Shown here: one piece after another, positions 25,484 through 34,776 of the stretch
How the letters are laid out: the number at the start of each line of letters is the position of its first letter
How positions within the stretch are numbered: position 1 is the stretch's first letter
From: Sulfuricurvum sp.
GTDB lineage: Bacteria; Campylobacterota; Campylobacteria; Campylobacterales; Sulfurimonadaceae
Reading direction: 5' to 3'
Length of the DNA stretch: 64,000 bases
NCBI GenBank assembly: GCA_030694265.1
Contig: JAUXYP010000002.1
Location: 1 to 64,000, forward strand
Translations under genes and position numbers: made by a program
Notes under the pieces: generated by a model
Database searches by the model: none
What the model was told of the DNA's origin: nothing
Seen by the model: the letters and a program-made list of their open reading frames with translations, nothing else

Positions 25484-27172
25484 ATGCGCAGTGATACCAT
25501 CAAAAAAGGGTTTGATAAGACTCCCCACCGAAGTTTACTACGTGCAACAGGCTTGAAAGATGAAGATTTCAACAAACCTTTTATCGGAGTTGCCAACTCT
25601 CACATCGATATTATTCCAGGACACTTTTTTCTCCAAGAATACGGTCGTATTGTCAAAGAAGCGATACGTGAAGCAGGCGGCGTTCCGTTTGAGTTCAATA
25701 CGATCGGTGTTGACGACGGTATAGCAATGGGGCACGATGGAATGCTGTATAGCCTTCCAAGCCGTGAATTGATTGCAGACAGCATTGAAACGGTGATGAA
25801 TGCACATAAGCTTGATGGTTTGATCTGTATCCCTAACTGTGACAAGATTGTTCCGGGGATGCTCATGGGTGCGCTTCGCGTCAATGTTCCGACGATATTT
25901 GTTTCGGGCGGACCAATGAAGGCAGGGCATAAAAAAGACGGCACCCCGATCGATTTAGCAACGGCATTTGAGGCAGTAGGGCAACATGCCAATGGCAAAA
26001 TGTCGGATGAAGAACTGTATGAGATTGAGTGTGAAGCATGTCCAAGCGGTGGATCATGTTCGGGTATGTTTACGGCAAACTCGATGAATACGCTATGTGA
26101 AGCGATGGGGGTTGCACTGCCAGGCAACGGTACGGTTTTGGCAATGACACCGGAACGCATCGCGATGGTAAAAGTCGCGGCGAAACGTATCGTAGAGATG
26201 ACGCTGGATAAAAACAGTGAAAAATGGAATATGCGTAATATCCTCAATGAAAAAGCGATTCATAATGCGTTTGTTATTGATATGGCGATGGGCGGATCTT
26301 CTAATACAGTACTGCATCTTTTGAGTATTGCCAAAGAAGCAGAAGTTGATTTTGATATTACACAAATCAATGTGATTAGTGAAAAAGTAGCTCATATCGC
26401 CAAAATCTCCCCATCCCTTTCAACAGTACACATGGATGATATTAACCGTGCAGGTGGCGTAAATGCCGTTATGAAAGAGGTGAGTCGTCGCGGTGGTGTA
26501 TTGCATCTTGATGCGATGATGGTTACGGGTGAAACATTGGGTGAGCGGATCAAAGATGCCGTGATCAAAGATACCAGTATCATCCACACCAATGAAAATG
26601 CATTTTCTCCTGTAGGAGGATTGTCGATTTTATTTGGAAATCTTGCAGAAGAGGGTGCGGTAGTTAAGACAGCAGGAATTACCCCTAATATGCGCCAGTT
26701 CAAAGGGACGGCACTATGTTTTAACTCTCAACAAGAGGCGATTGATGGCATTATGGGGCATAAAGTAAAAGCGGGCAATGTCGTCGTTATCCGTTATGAG
26801 GGGCCAAAAGGGGGGCCAGGGATGCAAGAGATGCTTGCTCCTACGGCTCTTATTATGGGGATGGGATTGGGTGAGAGCGTTGCGTTAATTACGGATGGCC
26901 GATTCAGCGGTGCTACACGCGGAGCCTCTATCGGACATGTCAGCCCTGAAGCTGCAGAGGGAGGGGTGATCGGATTAATTGAAGACGGCGATGAGATCGA
27001 GATTGATGTTGACAGTCATCTTTTACAATTAAATGTAAACTATGAAGTGCTAGAAAAACGCCGATTGCATTTCGTTCCTGTAAAAAAAGAGATCAAGTCT
27101 AAATGGCTCAAGCGTTACAGCCTCCTCGTGTCCAATGCTTCCAACGGTGCCGCACTTAAAACAGAACTCTAA
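25484..27172 (+). CDS. ilvD: dihydroxy-acid dehydratase IlvD
   Basis: IlvD dehydrates 2,3-dihydroxy acids in valine, isoleucine and leucine synthesis. I take the ATG at 25484, preceded by AAAGGAA, which begins with the typical MRSDTIKKG and gives 562 residues, normal for the family; a longer reading to 25421 would include the promoter. Iron-sulfur cysteines are visible in PNCDKIVPG (Cys119) and [16 protein letters not shown] (Cys192 in SCSG). The C-terminal [11 protein letters not shown] and [11 protein letters not shown] motifs are intact. It stands alone as a single gene. Confidence 0.96.
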   Translation: MRSDTIKKGFDKTPHRSLLRATGLKDEDFNKPFIGVANSHIDIIPGHFFLQEYGRIVKEAIREAGGVPFEFNTIGVDDGIAMGHDGMLYSLPSRELIADSIETVMNAHKLDGLICIPNCDKIVPGMLMGALRVNVPTIFVSGGPMKAGHKKDGTPIDLATAFEAVGQHANGKMSDEELYEIECEACPSGGSCSGMFTANSMNTLCEAMGVALPGNGTVLAMTPERIAMVKVAAKRIVEMTLDKNSEKWNMRNILNEKAIHNAFVIDMAMGGSSNTVLHLLSIAKEAEVDFDITQINVISEKVAHIAKISPSLSTVHMDDINRAGGVNAVMKEVSRRGGVLHLDAMMVTGETLGERIKDAVIKDTSIIHTNENAFSPVGGLSILFGNLAEEGAVVKTAGITPNMRQFKGTALCFNSQQEAIDGIMGHKVKAGNVVVIRYEGPKGGPGMQEMLAPTALIMGMGLGESVALITDGRFSGATRGASIGHVSPEAAEGGVIGLIEDGDEIEIDVDSHLLQLNVNYEVLEKRRLHFVPVKKEIKSKWLKRYSLLVSNASNGAALKTEL

Positions 27173-27177
27173 ATATT

Positions 27178-27198
27178 TTGCTCCATAAGGGGCAATTT
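27178..27198 (+). terminator. possible terminator of ilvD
   Basis: TTGCTCC (27178-27184) pairs with GGGGCAA (27189-27195) through one T-G wobble around the loop ATAA, and TTT follows. It lies 5 bases after the stop. The short tail makes it weak. Confidence 0.5.
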
Positions 27199-27199
27199 A

Positions 27200-27208
27200 T
27201 GCTATTAT
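27200..27208 (+). promoter_or_regulatory. extended -10 box before the GGDEF-EAL gene
   Basis: TGC-TATTAT, a near-consensus extended -10, 37 bases before the chosen TTG start at 27246. Confidence 0.45.
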
Positions 27209-27245
27209 AAAACACAATATTTTGTTAATAATTGGGAGAATAGAT

Positions 27246-29348
27246 TTGCTCGGATTTACTTATCATCCTCCAGAACCTGGAGTCGTAAAATTTAATCGAT
27301 TAATCCTAGGAATCATTATAATCCTCGGCGTTTTTTTTCAGAGGATAGAGCTTTTTTATGTCTACTTTGGCATTAATCTTTTAACGTTAGTAACAACACT
27401 CAAATTTTCCCCAACAAGCTGGATATTTTATGTCTTAAGTTATTTTACAAAAGCTACGAGCTGGACGATCTCTCCTGCCTATGAACGCTCTTATTATATG
27501 AATCAAGAGAGTGAGTGGTTTGAGCTTTTTGCAAGAATTTTTGTCTCATTGATTGCTATTGCTCTTTATCACTATAACCCGCTAGTAACATGGATTATTG
27601 GTACGTTTATGGGTGTATTTATGATGATTAGTACTTTTTTTGGATTTTGTCTTTCAGCATTGGGATATATCGGCTTTAAAAGTTTTCAAAAATCATCGTG
27701 TCTCACTCCTGTAAATGGGACTGTAACGAATCATAATTGTATTCTTGCTCGTAATGGTTTTAAACCTTATGCACGATGTGATTATTGTGAGCTTACAGCA
27801 CCTAATTGTGCAGGTATGCAATTTAACGGATTTGTATTTGCGATTGGATTTTTAGTGGCGACTTTTATGTTCATTCATGATCCTGTATGGGAAAAAGTCA
27901 ATATTGTCATGATAATCGGGCTGCTATTTTGGCTTGCACATAAGGTTACGATTAATACAGATGAACTGGCGAGCGCCGATTACAAAAATCGTAAACTCAA
28001 TACAGAGCTTCAAAATCACAGTCAATCATTGGAGATTGAGGTATTACGGCGCACTGAAGAACTTGAAAAAATGGTGAAGATAGATTCGATTACAGGGCTG
28101 GTTAATCGTTATGAATTTGAACGGAGACTAAAAGCTGTTATTGAGAGTGCGCAAAAAGATCAAATCGAGCATGTTTTGTGTTACATCGATCTAGATCAAT
28201 TTAAGATTGTTAATGATAAATGCGGTCACATTGCTGGAGATGAGTTATTACGTCAGATTGCATTAGTCTTGAAACGTTCGGCGCGCGATAGTGATATTGT
28301 TGCCCGTCTTGGTGGAGACGAATTTGGAATTATCTATATTGATTCCTCTATTGAGAGTGCACAAGAGCAAGCACAGCGGCTTCTTAATGCGATTGGTGAG
28401 TATCGCTTCAGCTGGCAGGGTAATACGTTTGGCATAGGTGCTAGTATCGGAATGGTCGGGATTACTCATGAGTGCTGTACGTTGACGAATCTTCTCTCTC
28501 AAGCGGATGCAGCATGTTATGCGGCAAAGGACAACGGACGCAATAGGATTCATGTTGCATTGCCAGATGATGCTACCATACAAGATCGTCGTAACCAGAT
28601 GCAGTGGATTGGAAGGCTTGAAGAGGCGCTGATTACGAATTCTTTCGTTTTGTACGTTCAGCCTATTGTCCCTGTATTGGATCCTTTGCAGAGACATCAT
28701 TACGAAGTTTTGGTTCGTCTCAAAGAAGAAAACAGTGATATTATTTTACCAATGGCATTTATACCGGCGGCGGAGCGGTATGGATTTATGCCAAAACTGG
28801 ATCGTTGGGTTATTGAAAATACATTTATTGCCTTTGCTAAAATACGGGATGAAGCGTCTAAGGAGGTCCATTTTAGTATCAATGTATCCGGTGCTTCCAT
28901 GGGAGATGAGAAAACAAAAGAATTCTTGAGAGGACTCTTCGGGTATTACGGAGTTCCGTATCATGTAATTACGTTTGAAATAACTGAAACGGAAGCCATC
29001 AGTAATATGGTAAATGCCCTCTTATTTATCAACGAATTTAGAGCTCTTGGATGCCTATTTGCTCTTGATGATTTTGGATGCGGGCTTTCATCGTTTTCGT
29101 ATTTGCAAAATATGCCGATCGATTATTTGAAGATAGACGGTTCTTTTGTGCATGATATTCATCTCAATACGGTTAATCGAGCAATGGTAGCTGCTATTAA
29201 TGATATTGGACACGTTATGGGAATTGAAACCATCTGCGAGTTTGTTGAGAATATGGCCGTAATGCATGTGCTTAATGACATGGAAGTAGATTATGCGCAA
29301 GGATACCACATCGGAAAACCCTCCCCGATAGAAATATTATACGCTTAA
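27246..29348 (+). CDS. membrane GGDEF-EAL cyclic di-GMP protein with N-terminal DUF4395-like region
   Basis: I choose a TTG start at 27246, seven bases after GGAG (27235-27238), giving 700 residues; a TTG at 27222 has no ribosome site. The N-terminus has several membrane segments (to about 220) resembling DUF4395, with a CDYCELTAPNC cysteine group facing an unknown side. A coiled coil leads to GGDEF with intact LGGDEF and an I-site RDSD five residues before it. In the EAL domain the signature is YEVLVRLK, so the catalytic Glu is kept but Ala is Val; DDFGCGLSSF and LKIDGSFV are intact. It could make or degrade cyclic di-GMP. It overlaps the convergent dehydratase gene by 12 bases. Confidence 0.85.
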   Translation: MLGFTYHPPEPGVVKFNRLILGIIIILGVFFQRIELFYVYFGINLLTLVTTLKFSPTSWIFYVLSYFTKATSWTISPAYERSYYMNQESEWFELFARIFVSLIAIALYHYNPLVTWIIGTFMGVFMMISTFFGFCLSALGYIGFKSFQKSSCLTPVNGTVTNHNCILARNGFKPYARCDYCELTAPNCAGMQFNGFVFAIGFLVATFMFIHDPVWEKVNIVMIIGLLFWLAHKVTINTDELASADYKNRKLNTELQNHSQSLEIEVLRRTEELEKMVKIDSITGLVNRYEFERRLKAVIESAQKDQIEHVLCYIDLDQFKIVNDKCGHIAGDELLRQIALVLKRSARDSDIVARLGGDEFGIIYIDSSIESAQEQAQRLLNAIGEYRFSWQGNTFGIGASIGMVGITHECCTLTNLLSQADAACYAAKDNGRNRIHVALPDDATIQDRRNQMQWIGRLEEALITNSFVLYVQPIVPVLDPLQRHHYEVLVRLKEENSDIILPMAFIPAAERYGFMPKLDRWVIENTFIAFAKIRDEASKEVHFSINVSGASMGDEKTKEFLRGLFGYYGVPYHVITFEITETEAISNMVNALLFINEFRALGCLFALDDFGCGLSSFSYLQNMPIDYLKIDGSFVHDIHLNTVNRAMVAAINDIGHVMGIETICEFVENMAVMHVLNDMEVDYAQGYHIGKPSPIEILYA

Positions 29349-31130
29349 GGCGTCGGGAGTAAATTCAGGAACGATATTTTTAAGAACTGCTATGGGATTG
29401 GTGGCTTCCAGCAGGGATTGAATATCACGATTGAGCTGCTCAATAGGATAGTGGGTTGATCCAGCAATCATGATCGAGGCATACGATGTCTTTTGCTCAC
29501 TCTCATCGATCAGTAACTCTTCATAGAGCTTCTCTCCAGGGCGCAAACCGCTCATCACGATCTCAACTTCTCTCTGTGCATAAAGCTTGATCATAGTACG
29601 CGCTAAATCGATGATTTTAACTGGTTCCCCCATGTCCAGAATAAACAGTTCCTTACCCTTCGCAATCGCGGCCGCCTGAAGTACGAGCTGACACGCTTCG
29701 CTGATCAGCATGAAGTAGCGGGTAATATCAGGATGGGTCAATGTTATCGGACCACCCGCTTCAATTTGAGCTTTAAACTTCGGAATCACACTGCCGCTTG
29801 ATCCTAGAACATTGCCAAAACGAACCGCCGCAATTTCACTGTTTTTTGAGGCAACATTTTGGGCATAAAGTTCAACGATCCGCTTGGTGGTTCCCATAAC
29901 ATTAGTAGGGCGTACGGCTTTATCGGTGGAGATGATAACAATCTTTGGGACGTTGTGGTCAATGGCGCTGTCGATCACGTTACAGCTGCCCTGCACGTTG
30001 TTCATGATGGCGGACTGGATATTGGCTTCACACAGAGGAACGTGCTTGTAAGCAGCCGCATGGATCACTATGTCAGGCTTCTCATCTTTTATAATGGCAT
30101 CTAGTGCCGTTCGATTTAAAATATTGCATAGGCGAAGTGTCGCTTGTGGAAGTTTTTCCCCGATTTGATAGAGATTGTATTCGCTATGATCGATTAAGAT
30201 GAGCTTCTTCGCACCAAAATGGTCACATTGCAGCGATATTTCACTCCCGATGCTTCCTCCAGCCCCTGTGATCAAAACCGTTTTTCCTTGAATAAACTCT
30301 TCTATAACCTGGGTATTAAGATCTTGCGGATGACGGGCCAAGAGGTCTTCAATGGAAAATTGTTTTAGAGATGTGGTATTGTTCTCAAGTATCACTGAAC
30401 GCTGTATATCGTGTATGTTGTATGAAGTCAGTTGATTAAGGAGGCTTTTGAGGGCATCTTGGGAAAGATCAATCGTAATGGCAACACTTTGTATATCATA
30501 CGTTTTACACAACCGTTCGAGTTGCTGGGGAGGGTAGATTTTTACCGTATCCATATAAGATCCACATAAATTAAAAGTGGACGGTTCCCACGCAATGATG
30601 GCTTGTATGGAATAGGGGATATCCCCATTTTTCGCACTTTTAATCAAGGCTACGGTTTTGTGATTGCTTCCGATGATAATCATGGGTTTGGTGGACATTT
30701 TGGATTGCTGTTCTGATACGAAACGCTTGGAGAGACGCAATGCTCCAACCAGTAAGAGAGACAGAACAAAATCAATTGCAATGATACTTCTCGGAAGAGG
30801 TAAAAAAGTTTCTTTGAAAGATACGAAAATAAGTAAAAAAAGTCCTGTTGCAAGGATATGTGCCAATATTATCTGTTTTGCATTATGAAGACTAAAATAG
30901 CGCCAAGTAAGATGGTATACGCCGACAAGATAAAGACTTCCCCATTTTAAAAGGGTTAATGTAAAAAAAGTGAGATAAAAATGATTCATAAATTCGGTAG
31001 GAACTGAAAAATCAAATCGCAGAGCGTAAGCAAAATGAAGCGATACAAAAAATAAAACAAAATCGGCACCCATAAAGAAGATTAATCTCTTGGCAAAACT
31101 GGGCGCGAATAAACCTTTTTTTTCTTGCAT
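29337..31130 (-). CDS. membrane UDP-GlcNAc 4,6-dehydratase (PglF/WbpM/FlaA1-like)
   Basis: A 597-residue protein with four N-terminal membrane segments (about 15-120), a CoA-binding-like middle region, and a C-terminal short-chain dehydrogenase domain: GAGGSIGSE for NAD, then TDKAVRPTNVMGTTKR with the Met-x3-Lys pair that replaces Tyr-x3-Lys in this class. It removes water from UDP-GlcNAc to give the UDP-4-keto-6-deoxy sugar, the precursor of D-QuiNAc, D-FucNAc or bacillosamine. The length matches PglF (about 590). It lies 3 bases after pglB. No PglE/PglD aminotransferase or acetyltransferase is in the window, so bacillosamine is not supported here. Confidence 0.9.
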   Translation of the reverse strand: MQEKKGLFAPSFAKRLIFFMGADFVLFFVSLHFAYALRFDFSVPTEFMNHFYLTFFTLTLLKWGSLYLVGVYHLTWRYFSLHNAKQIILAHILATGLFLLIFVSFKETFLPLPRSIIAIDFVLSLLLVGALRLSKRFVSEQQSKMSTKPMIIIGSNHKTVALIKSAKNGDIPYSIQAIIAWEPSTFNLCGSYMDTVKIYPPQQLERLCKTYDIQSVAITIDLSQDALKSLLNQLTSYNIHDIQRSVILENNTTSLKQFSIEDLLARHPQDLNTQVIEEFIQGKTVLITGAGGSIGSEISLQCDHFGAKKLILIDHSEYNLYQIGEKLPQATLRLCNILNRTALDAIIKDEKPDIVIHAAAYKHVPLCEANIQSAIMNNVQGSCNVIDSAIDHNVPKIVIISTDKAVRPTNVMGTTKRIVELYAQNVASKNSEIAAVRFGNVLGSSGSVIPKFKAQIEAGGPITLTHPDITRYFMLISEACQLVLQAAAIAKGKELFILDMGEPVKIIDLARTMIKLYAQREVEIVMSGLRPGEKLYEELLIDESEQKTSYASIMIAGSTHYPIEQLNRDIQSLLEATNPIAVLKNIVPEFTPDALSV

Positions 31131-31133
31131 ACG

Positions 31134-33281
31134 TTAAATTTTTAGTTTGAATATTTTTGTCATAGGACTCATAACTACAGGTTCAAAGAGATTTTTGTCG
31201 TAGTTTTCAAAGACAAACATCTGTATGTATTGAGATGTTAAATAATAATCGTCAAGAACAAGAAACTGGCCGTAACTCGCCATATAAATAACGCTTAAGC
31301 CCTCAGATGCAAAATTTTGTTGGTTAACGTGAACTTTTTGATTTTTATCGTAGCCTACTTGATAAAAAGATTTGATTGGTAAACTTTGTGCACCTACTTT
31401 AAGAGTACTTGTAGCTTTTATAATAGAGAATCCCTGTCCGAGTTCAAGCGTTTTACCTGTGTCCTGAACCGATCGCGTAGTATAAAAGAACGGCTGCTGA
31501 GTCTGATTTTTACCTGTAAGATCAAGATTACTAAAGAGTGCTACGGTAGGGAATATTTCCATCATCCGTAGAGGTAAATAGAGATAGACATCACGTGTTT
31601 TTTTAGGCATTTTGTAATCAGGAAGCGCCAGTGCTGTGACAAAATCACTTGAGTCTTTAAAGCCTTCTTTGCCCATCATATATTCAAAATCTGTATTATA
31701 TTTTGTTGTTTTAGTTTTGCTAGGGTATTTAGTAGATTGATCCGCATTATTAAATTGAATCTCTGTGTATTCTGTATAGAGACGCATCATATGCGCTGCG
31801 GAAGCAGAATTTTTAGCAGTTAAGACAAATGAGGCTGGATAGTTTACATCACCTGAATGTTTCCCTCCATCTATCCATGTTTTAACATCGCCGTAGTAAC
31901 GGATAGGAAAACCATAGTCCCACCATGCTACAACATAATCTTCACCTGAAGTAATTTTATTTAATTGATCTAGAGCTTTAACTTCATTAGTTGCCATAAC
32001 GGTTGGCATTATGTATTCTTTTATGTGGGTATAGTTAGGATATAGCACCCCGATGGTTAAAAGTGTTATTGTTGCGTAGCGTAAAGTTGTGATTTGGATG
32101 AATCTGGATAGGTAAATAATTAGATATGCAAGTCCAAGCGCCATAGCTGGAACAGCATAAATTGTAAAACGTAAACCTGAAGACATCGCGATGAATCCAA
32201 GTCCAGCGAGCGGAAGGGTAATTAAAAGAGGGCGATATGCAATAATAGCCATAATATAGCCAACACATGCAAGAACAAAAGTAATAACATCTCCGCTAAT
32301 TCGTTCAGCAAAAAGCGTGAAAGGAATATGCCCCGCTTCCCTTACCGTTGACATAACATTATAAAAACTGAGTGATGAACTAGTAGTATTCTCAGTTGCT
32401 CCATGAAAAACATACATGCTTAGCAGTGATAATATTGGATCGATCCCTCCGGTTGCAGCGTAAATTCCAATGATTACTATAAAAATTGGCCAAAATAATT
32501 TTTGTGAAAGTTCACGTTTGAAGTGAAAAAAAGTAAAAAGCGCAATTGCTAAAGCAATTTTAGCCATAAAAGGCAGAGCTAAAATACCTATAAGAATAAA
32601 AAGTGAAATTTTATAAAGATACGTATTTTTACGATCAAATATTAGAGTGTAGCCTATAATCATGATAAAAAGAGCTGTATCGAGTGCATATGCTTGAGGA
32701 TACCACCATTGGTACACAGCGATAGAGATTGTAATGGGGATGAGGTATCGATTACGTTGATGGGTTAATGCGAGAATTAAGGAGTAAGTTTCCATGACGG
32801 GTAATACGATATTTAGCATATCGGAATCATAGTATCCTGTCATTGTTCGATTGTAATAGCTGTGAGCGATGGAACCAATTAGTGCTGCAATAAAGCCCAT
32901 AGTTGTTTGGTTGAGTGCCCTTCCGATTAGAATCAGCGGTATGACAATAAGCGAACCGATGAAAGAGGGCATGTACAGCATCAGAGTTTCGAAACTTATT
33001 GGAATGATTTTTGACAGTAGCGCTGTTATTATTGACATAGGATTATCAATAGGAGATAAATCATGTTTTTCGTGATTTCCCTGTAAGATGTCACGGGCTC
33101 CTTCAGCGAAAAAATAACCATCATTGGTACTGATCATTAGTTCGTTATTCCAGTGAAACTGCGGAACAGAACTTACTTCATTAACCCAAATAAATCGCAT
33201 TGTGACAGAGAAAAGATAGGCAACAGCTATAAGAATGAATAAGGTGCGTAAAGAGGTATACTCTTCTTGTAGTTTTAGCAT
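31134..33281 (-). CDS. pglB: PglB/STT3-family N-oligosaccharyltransferase
   Basis: PglB moves a lipid-linked glycan onto Asn of periplasmic proteins. The start MLKLQEEY at 33281 gives 715 residues, matching C. jejuni PglB (713); a TTG at 33341 would add 20 residues without a ribosome site. The catalytic WWDYG motif is at about 453-457, followed by DVKTWIDGGKHSG. The first metal-binding region reads STNDGYFFAEGARD near the N-terminus, and NYDKNLFEPVV near the C-terminus matches the Campylobacter protein. About 13 membrane segments precede the soluble C-terminal domain. A PglK-type ABC flippase is absent; Wzx-type flippases are present instead. Confidence 0.93.
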   Translation of the reverse strand: MLKLQEEYTSLRTLFILIAVAYLFSVTMRFIWVNEVSSVPQFHWNNELMISTNDGYFFAEGARDILQGNHEKHDLSPIDNPMSIITALLSKIIPISFETLMLYMPSFIGSLIVIPLILIGRALNQTTMGFIAALIGSIAHSYYNRTMTGYYDSDMLNIVLPVMETYSLILALTHQRNRYLIPITISIAVYQWWYPQAYALDTALFIMIIGYTLIFDRKNTYLYKISLFILIGILALPFMAKIALAIALFTFFHFKRELSQKLFWPIFIVIIGIYAATGGIDPILSLLSMYVFHGATENTTSSSLSFYNVMSTVREAGHIPFTLFAERISGDVITFVLACVGYIMAIIAYRPLLITLPLAGLGFIAMSSGLRFTIYAVPAMALGLAYLIIYLSRFIQITTLRYATITLLTIGVLYPNYTHIKEYIMPTVMATNEVKALDQLNKITSGEDYVVAWWDYGFPIRYYGDVKTWIDGGKHSGDVNYPASFVLTAKNSASAAHMMRLYTEYTEIQFNNADQSTKYPSKTKTTKYNTDFEYMMGKEGFKDSSDFVTALALPDYKMPKKTRDVYLYLPLRMMEIFPTVALFSNLDLTGKNQTQQPFFYTTRSVQDTGKTLELGQGFSIIKATSTLKVGAQSLPIKSFYQVGYDKNQKVHVNQQNFASEGLSVIYMASYGQFLVLDDYYLTSQYIQMFVFENYDKNLFEPVVMSPMTKIFKLKI

Positions 33282-33352
33282 AGGATTTGTTGCTCCGTGT
33301 TTTAGTAGGTGTATTTTAGCCAAAAGAAATGGGTTTATCAATGGAAAGGAGA

Positions 33353-33919
33353 TTAGTGTGTCACCCCATCTTTACGCAATACCTTTAAAAATGTCAAAAG
33401 AATAATTTTAAGATCAAAAGCGAAAGATTGCCGCTGCATATATTCGGCATCAAGCGCCACTTTTTGTGGTATTGGTAATTCATCCCGTCCATTGATTTGT
33501 GCCCATCCGGTTAGTCCTGGAGTTAGGATATGAACATCTTTAGCAGTACGCTGCGCGATTAGATCGGCTTGGTTAAACAATGCAGGGCGGGGTCCCACAA
33601 AACTCATATCCCCCTTTAAAATATTCCACAACTGCGGCAATTCATCCAAGCTACTTTTGCGTAAAAATGAGCCAATAGGAGTTAGCAAGCGCTCTGGATT
33701 CTTTAATAAATGAGTCGCAACAGCGGGGGTATCAAACCACATACTGCGGAATTTTGGCATTAAAAAGAGTTGGTTGTTTTTTCCTACTCGTTGAGACCAA
33801 TATAAAATAGGCCCTTTAGAGGTGAAGCGAACCATAAGTGCTACGATTACGAATGGAATTGTAAGCAGTATTGCAGCAACAAATGCTAACATGATGTCAA
33901 AGAGTCGTTTGAGTGTCAT
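33353..33919 (-). CDS. monotopic phosphoglycosyl transferase (PglC-like)
   Basis: A 188-residue sugar transferase that loads a sugar 1-phosphate onto undecaprenyl phosphate and so starts glycan assembly. An N-terminal re-entrant hydrophobic helix (about 10-30) is followed by QRVGKNNQLF, KFRSM, SLDELPQLWNILKGDMSFVGPRP, PGLTGWAQING and LDAEYM. The DE pair in SSLDELPQ supplies the catalytic acid. It is the short, PglC-type form without the extra domains of WbaP/WcaJ. Its start overlaps the epimerase gene end by 4 bases. The likely donor is the UDP-6-deoxy-HexNAc made by the neighbouring dehydratase and reductase. Confidence 0.9.
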   Translation of the reverse strand: MTLKRLFDIMLAFVAAILLTIPFVIVALMVRFTSKGPILYWSQRVGKNNQLFLMPKFRSMWFDTPAVATHLLKNPERLLTPIGSFLRKSSLDELPQLWNILKGDMSFVGPRPALFNQADLIAQRTAKDVHILTPGLTGWAQINGRDELPIPQKVALDAEYMQRQSFAFDLKIILLTFLKVLRKDGVTH

Positions 33920-34773
33920 AGATTATTACCTGTAATCATAGCTTTGATTCCTTCTGCGGTACTGTAAGGATTCCTGAACCCAAGTTTTTTCTTAGTTTCT
34001 GTATTGTCAACAATAAGATTCCCAAATAGACGCTGATGAAATGTCGGCTTGAAATATTTGAGTAGATTTTCAAAAAAGGGTATATCAATAAGGTAGCATT
34101 TTTTCCCTAAAGAGGTTGCAATTTCACGGATAAATTCGGTTGTCGAGAGAGAGGTGTCATCGCACGCTAAAAAAATTCCAGCTTCACGGCGCGCTAATAC
34201 TTGCGCTATCAACGCGCATAGATTTCCGACATAGACCATGCTTCGTCGATTTTTGGTATTTGCGAATGGTAAAATTGGGACTTTACTAATCAGCTTGATG
34301 AGGTTCTTTATATTCGCTTTGACCCCTGTACCGTATACGATTGGAGTCCGGATAATGGATACTGTAAAATGTTCATCTGAGAGTTTTTGGAGTTCTAGCT
34401 CGGCGTGCCATTTACTTTGACCGTAATCATCTTGTGGATGGCAGGGTGTTTTTTCTGTATACGCAGTGTCACTTTCATCTCCGTAAACTTTGACCGTACT
34501 CATAAAAATAAAATGCCTTACACCAGAATCTTTGGCTTTTTTAGCCAACTCTAAAGTTTGTATTACATTAACCTTTTCATATTCATTAGAGTTTGCCCCA
34601 CCCATCTGATGCACCAATGCTGACAGGTGAACAATTGTATTTAGACCACTTAAATCTAAGCTATCAAAATTATTTTTTAAAAACGAAAAAGTTTTTATTT
34701 GATATTCTAAGCGATATTTATCTAGAAAATAACTTCCTATAAAACCATTTGCACCGGTGAGTAAGATTTTCAT
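33916..34773 (-). CDS. NAD-dependent sugar epimerase/reductase (WbpV-like)
   Basis: A 285-residue short-chain dehydrogenase: TGANGFIGSYF for NAD(P) binding, STVKVYGD, and DYGQSKWHAE with the catalytic Tyr-x3-Lys. By context, a WbpV-like C4 reductase converting UDP-4-keto-6-deoxy-GlcNAc to UDP-D-QuiNAc or UDP-D-FucNAc fits, between the phosphoglycosyl transferase (4-base overlap) and a glycosyltransferase (3-base gap). A plain UDP-HexNAc 4-epimerase is the alternative. Confidence 0.8.
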   Translation of the reverse strand: MKILLTGANGFIGSYFLDKYRLEYQIKTFSFLKNNFDSLDLSGLNTIVHLSALVHQMGGANSNEYEKVNVIQTLELAKKAKDSGVRHFIFMSTVKVYGDESDTAYTEKTPCHPQDDYGQSKWHAELELQKLSDEHFTVSIIRTPIVYGTGVKANIKNLIKLISKVPILPFANTKNRRSMVYVGNLCALIAQVLARREAGIFLACDDTSLSTTEFIREIATSLGKKCYLIDIPFFENLLKYFKPTFHQRLFGNLIVDNTETKKKLGFRNPYSTAEGIKAMITGNNL

Positions 34774-34776
34774 GAT

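Noticed and set aside
29337-34773. Complete bacillosamine (pgl) pathway
   Set aside because: No PglE aminotransferase, PglD acetyltransferase or PglK flippase is present in the window.
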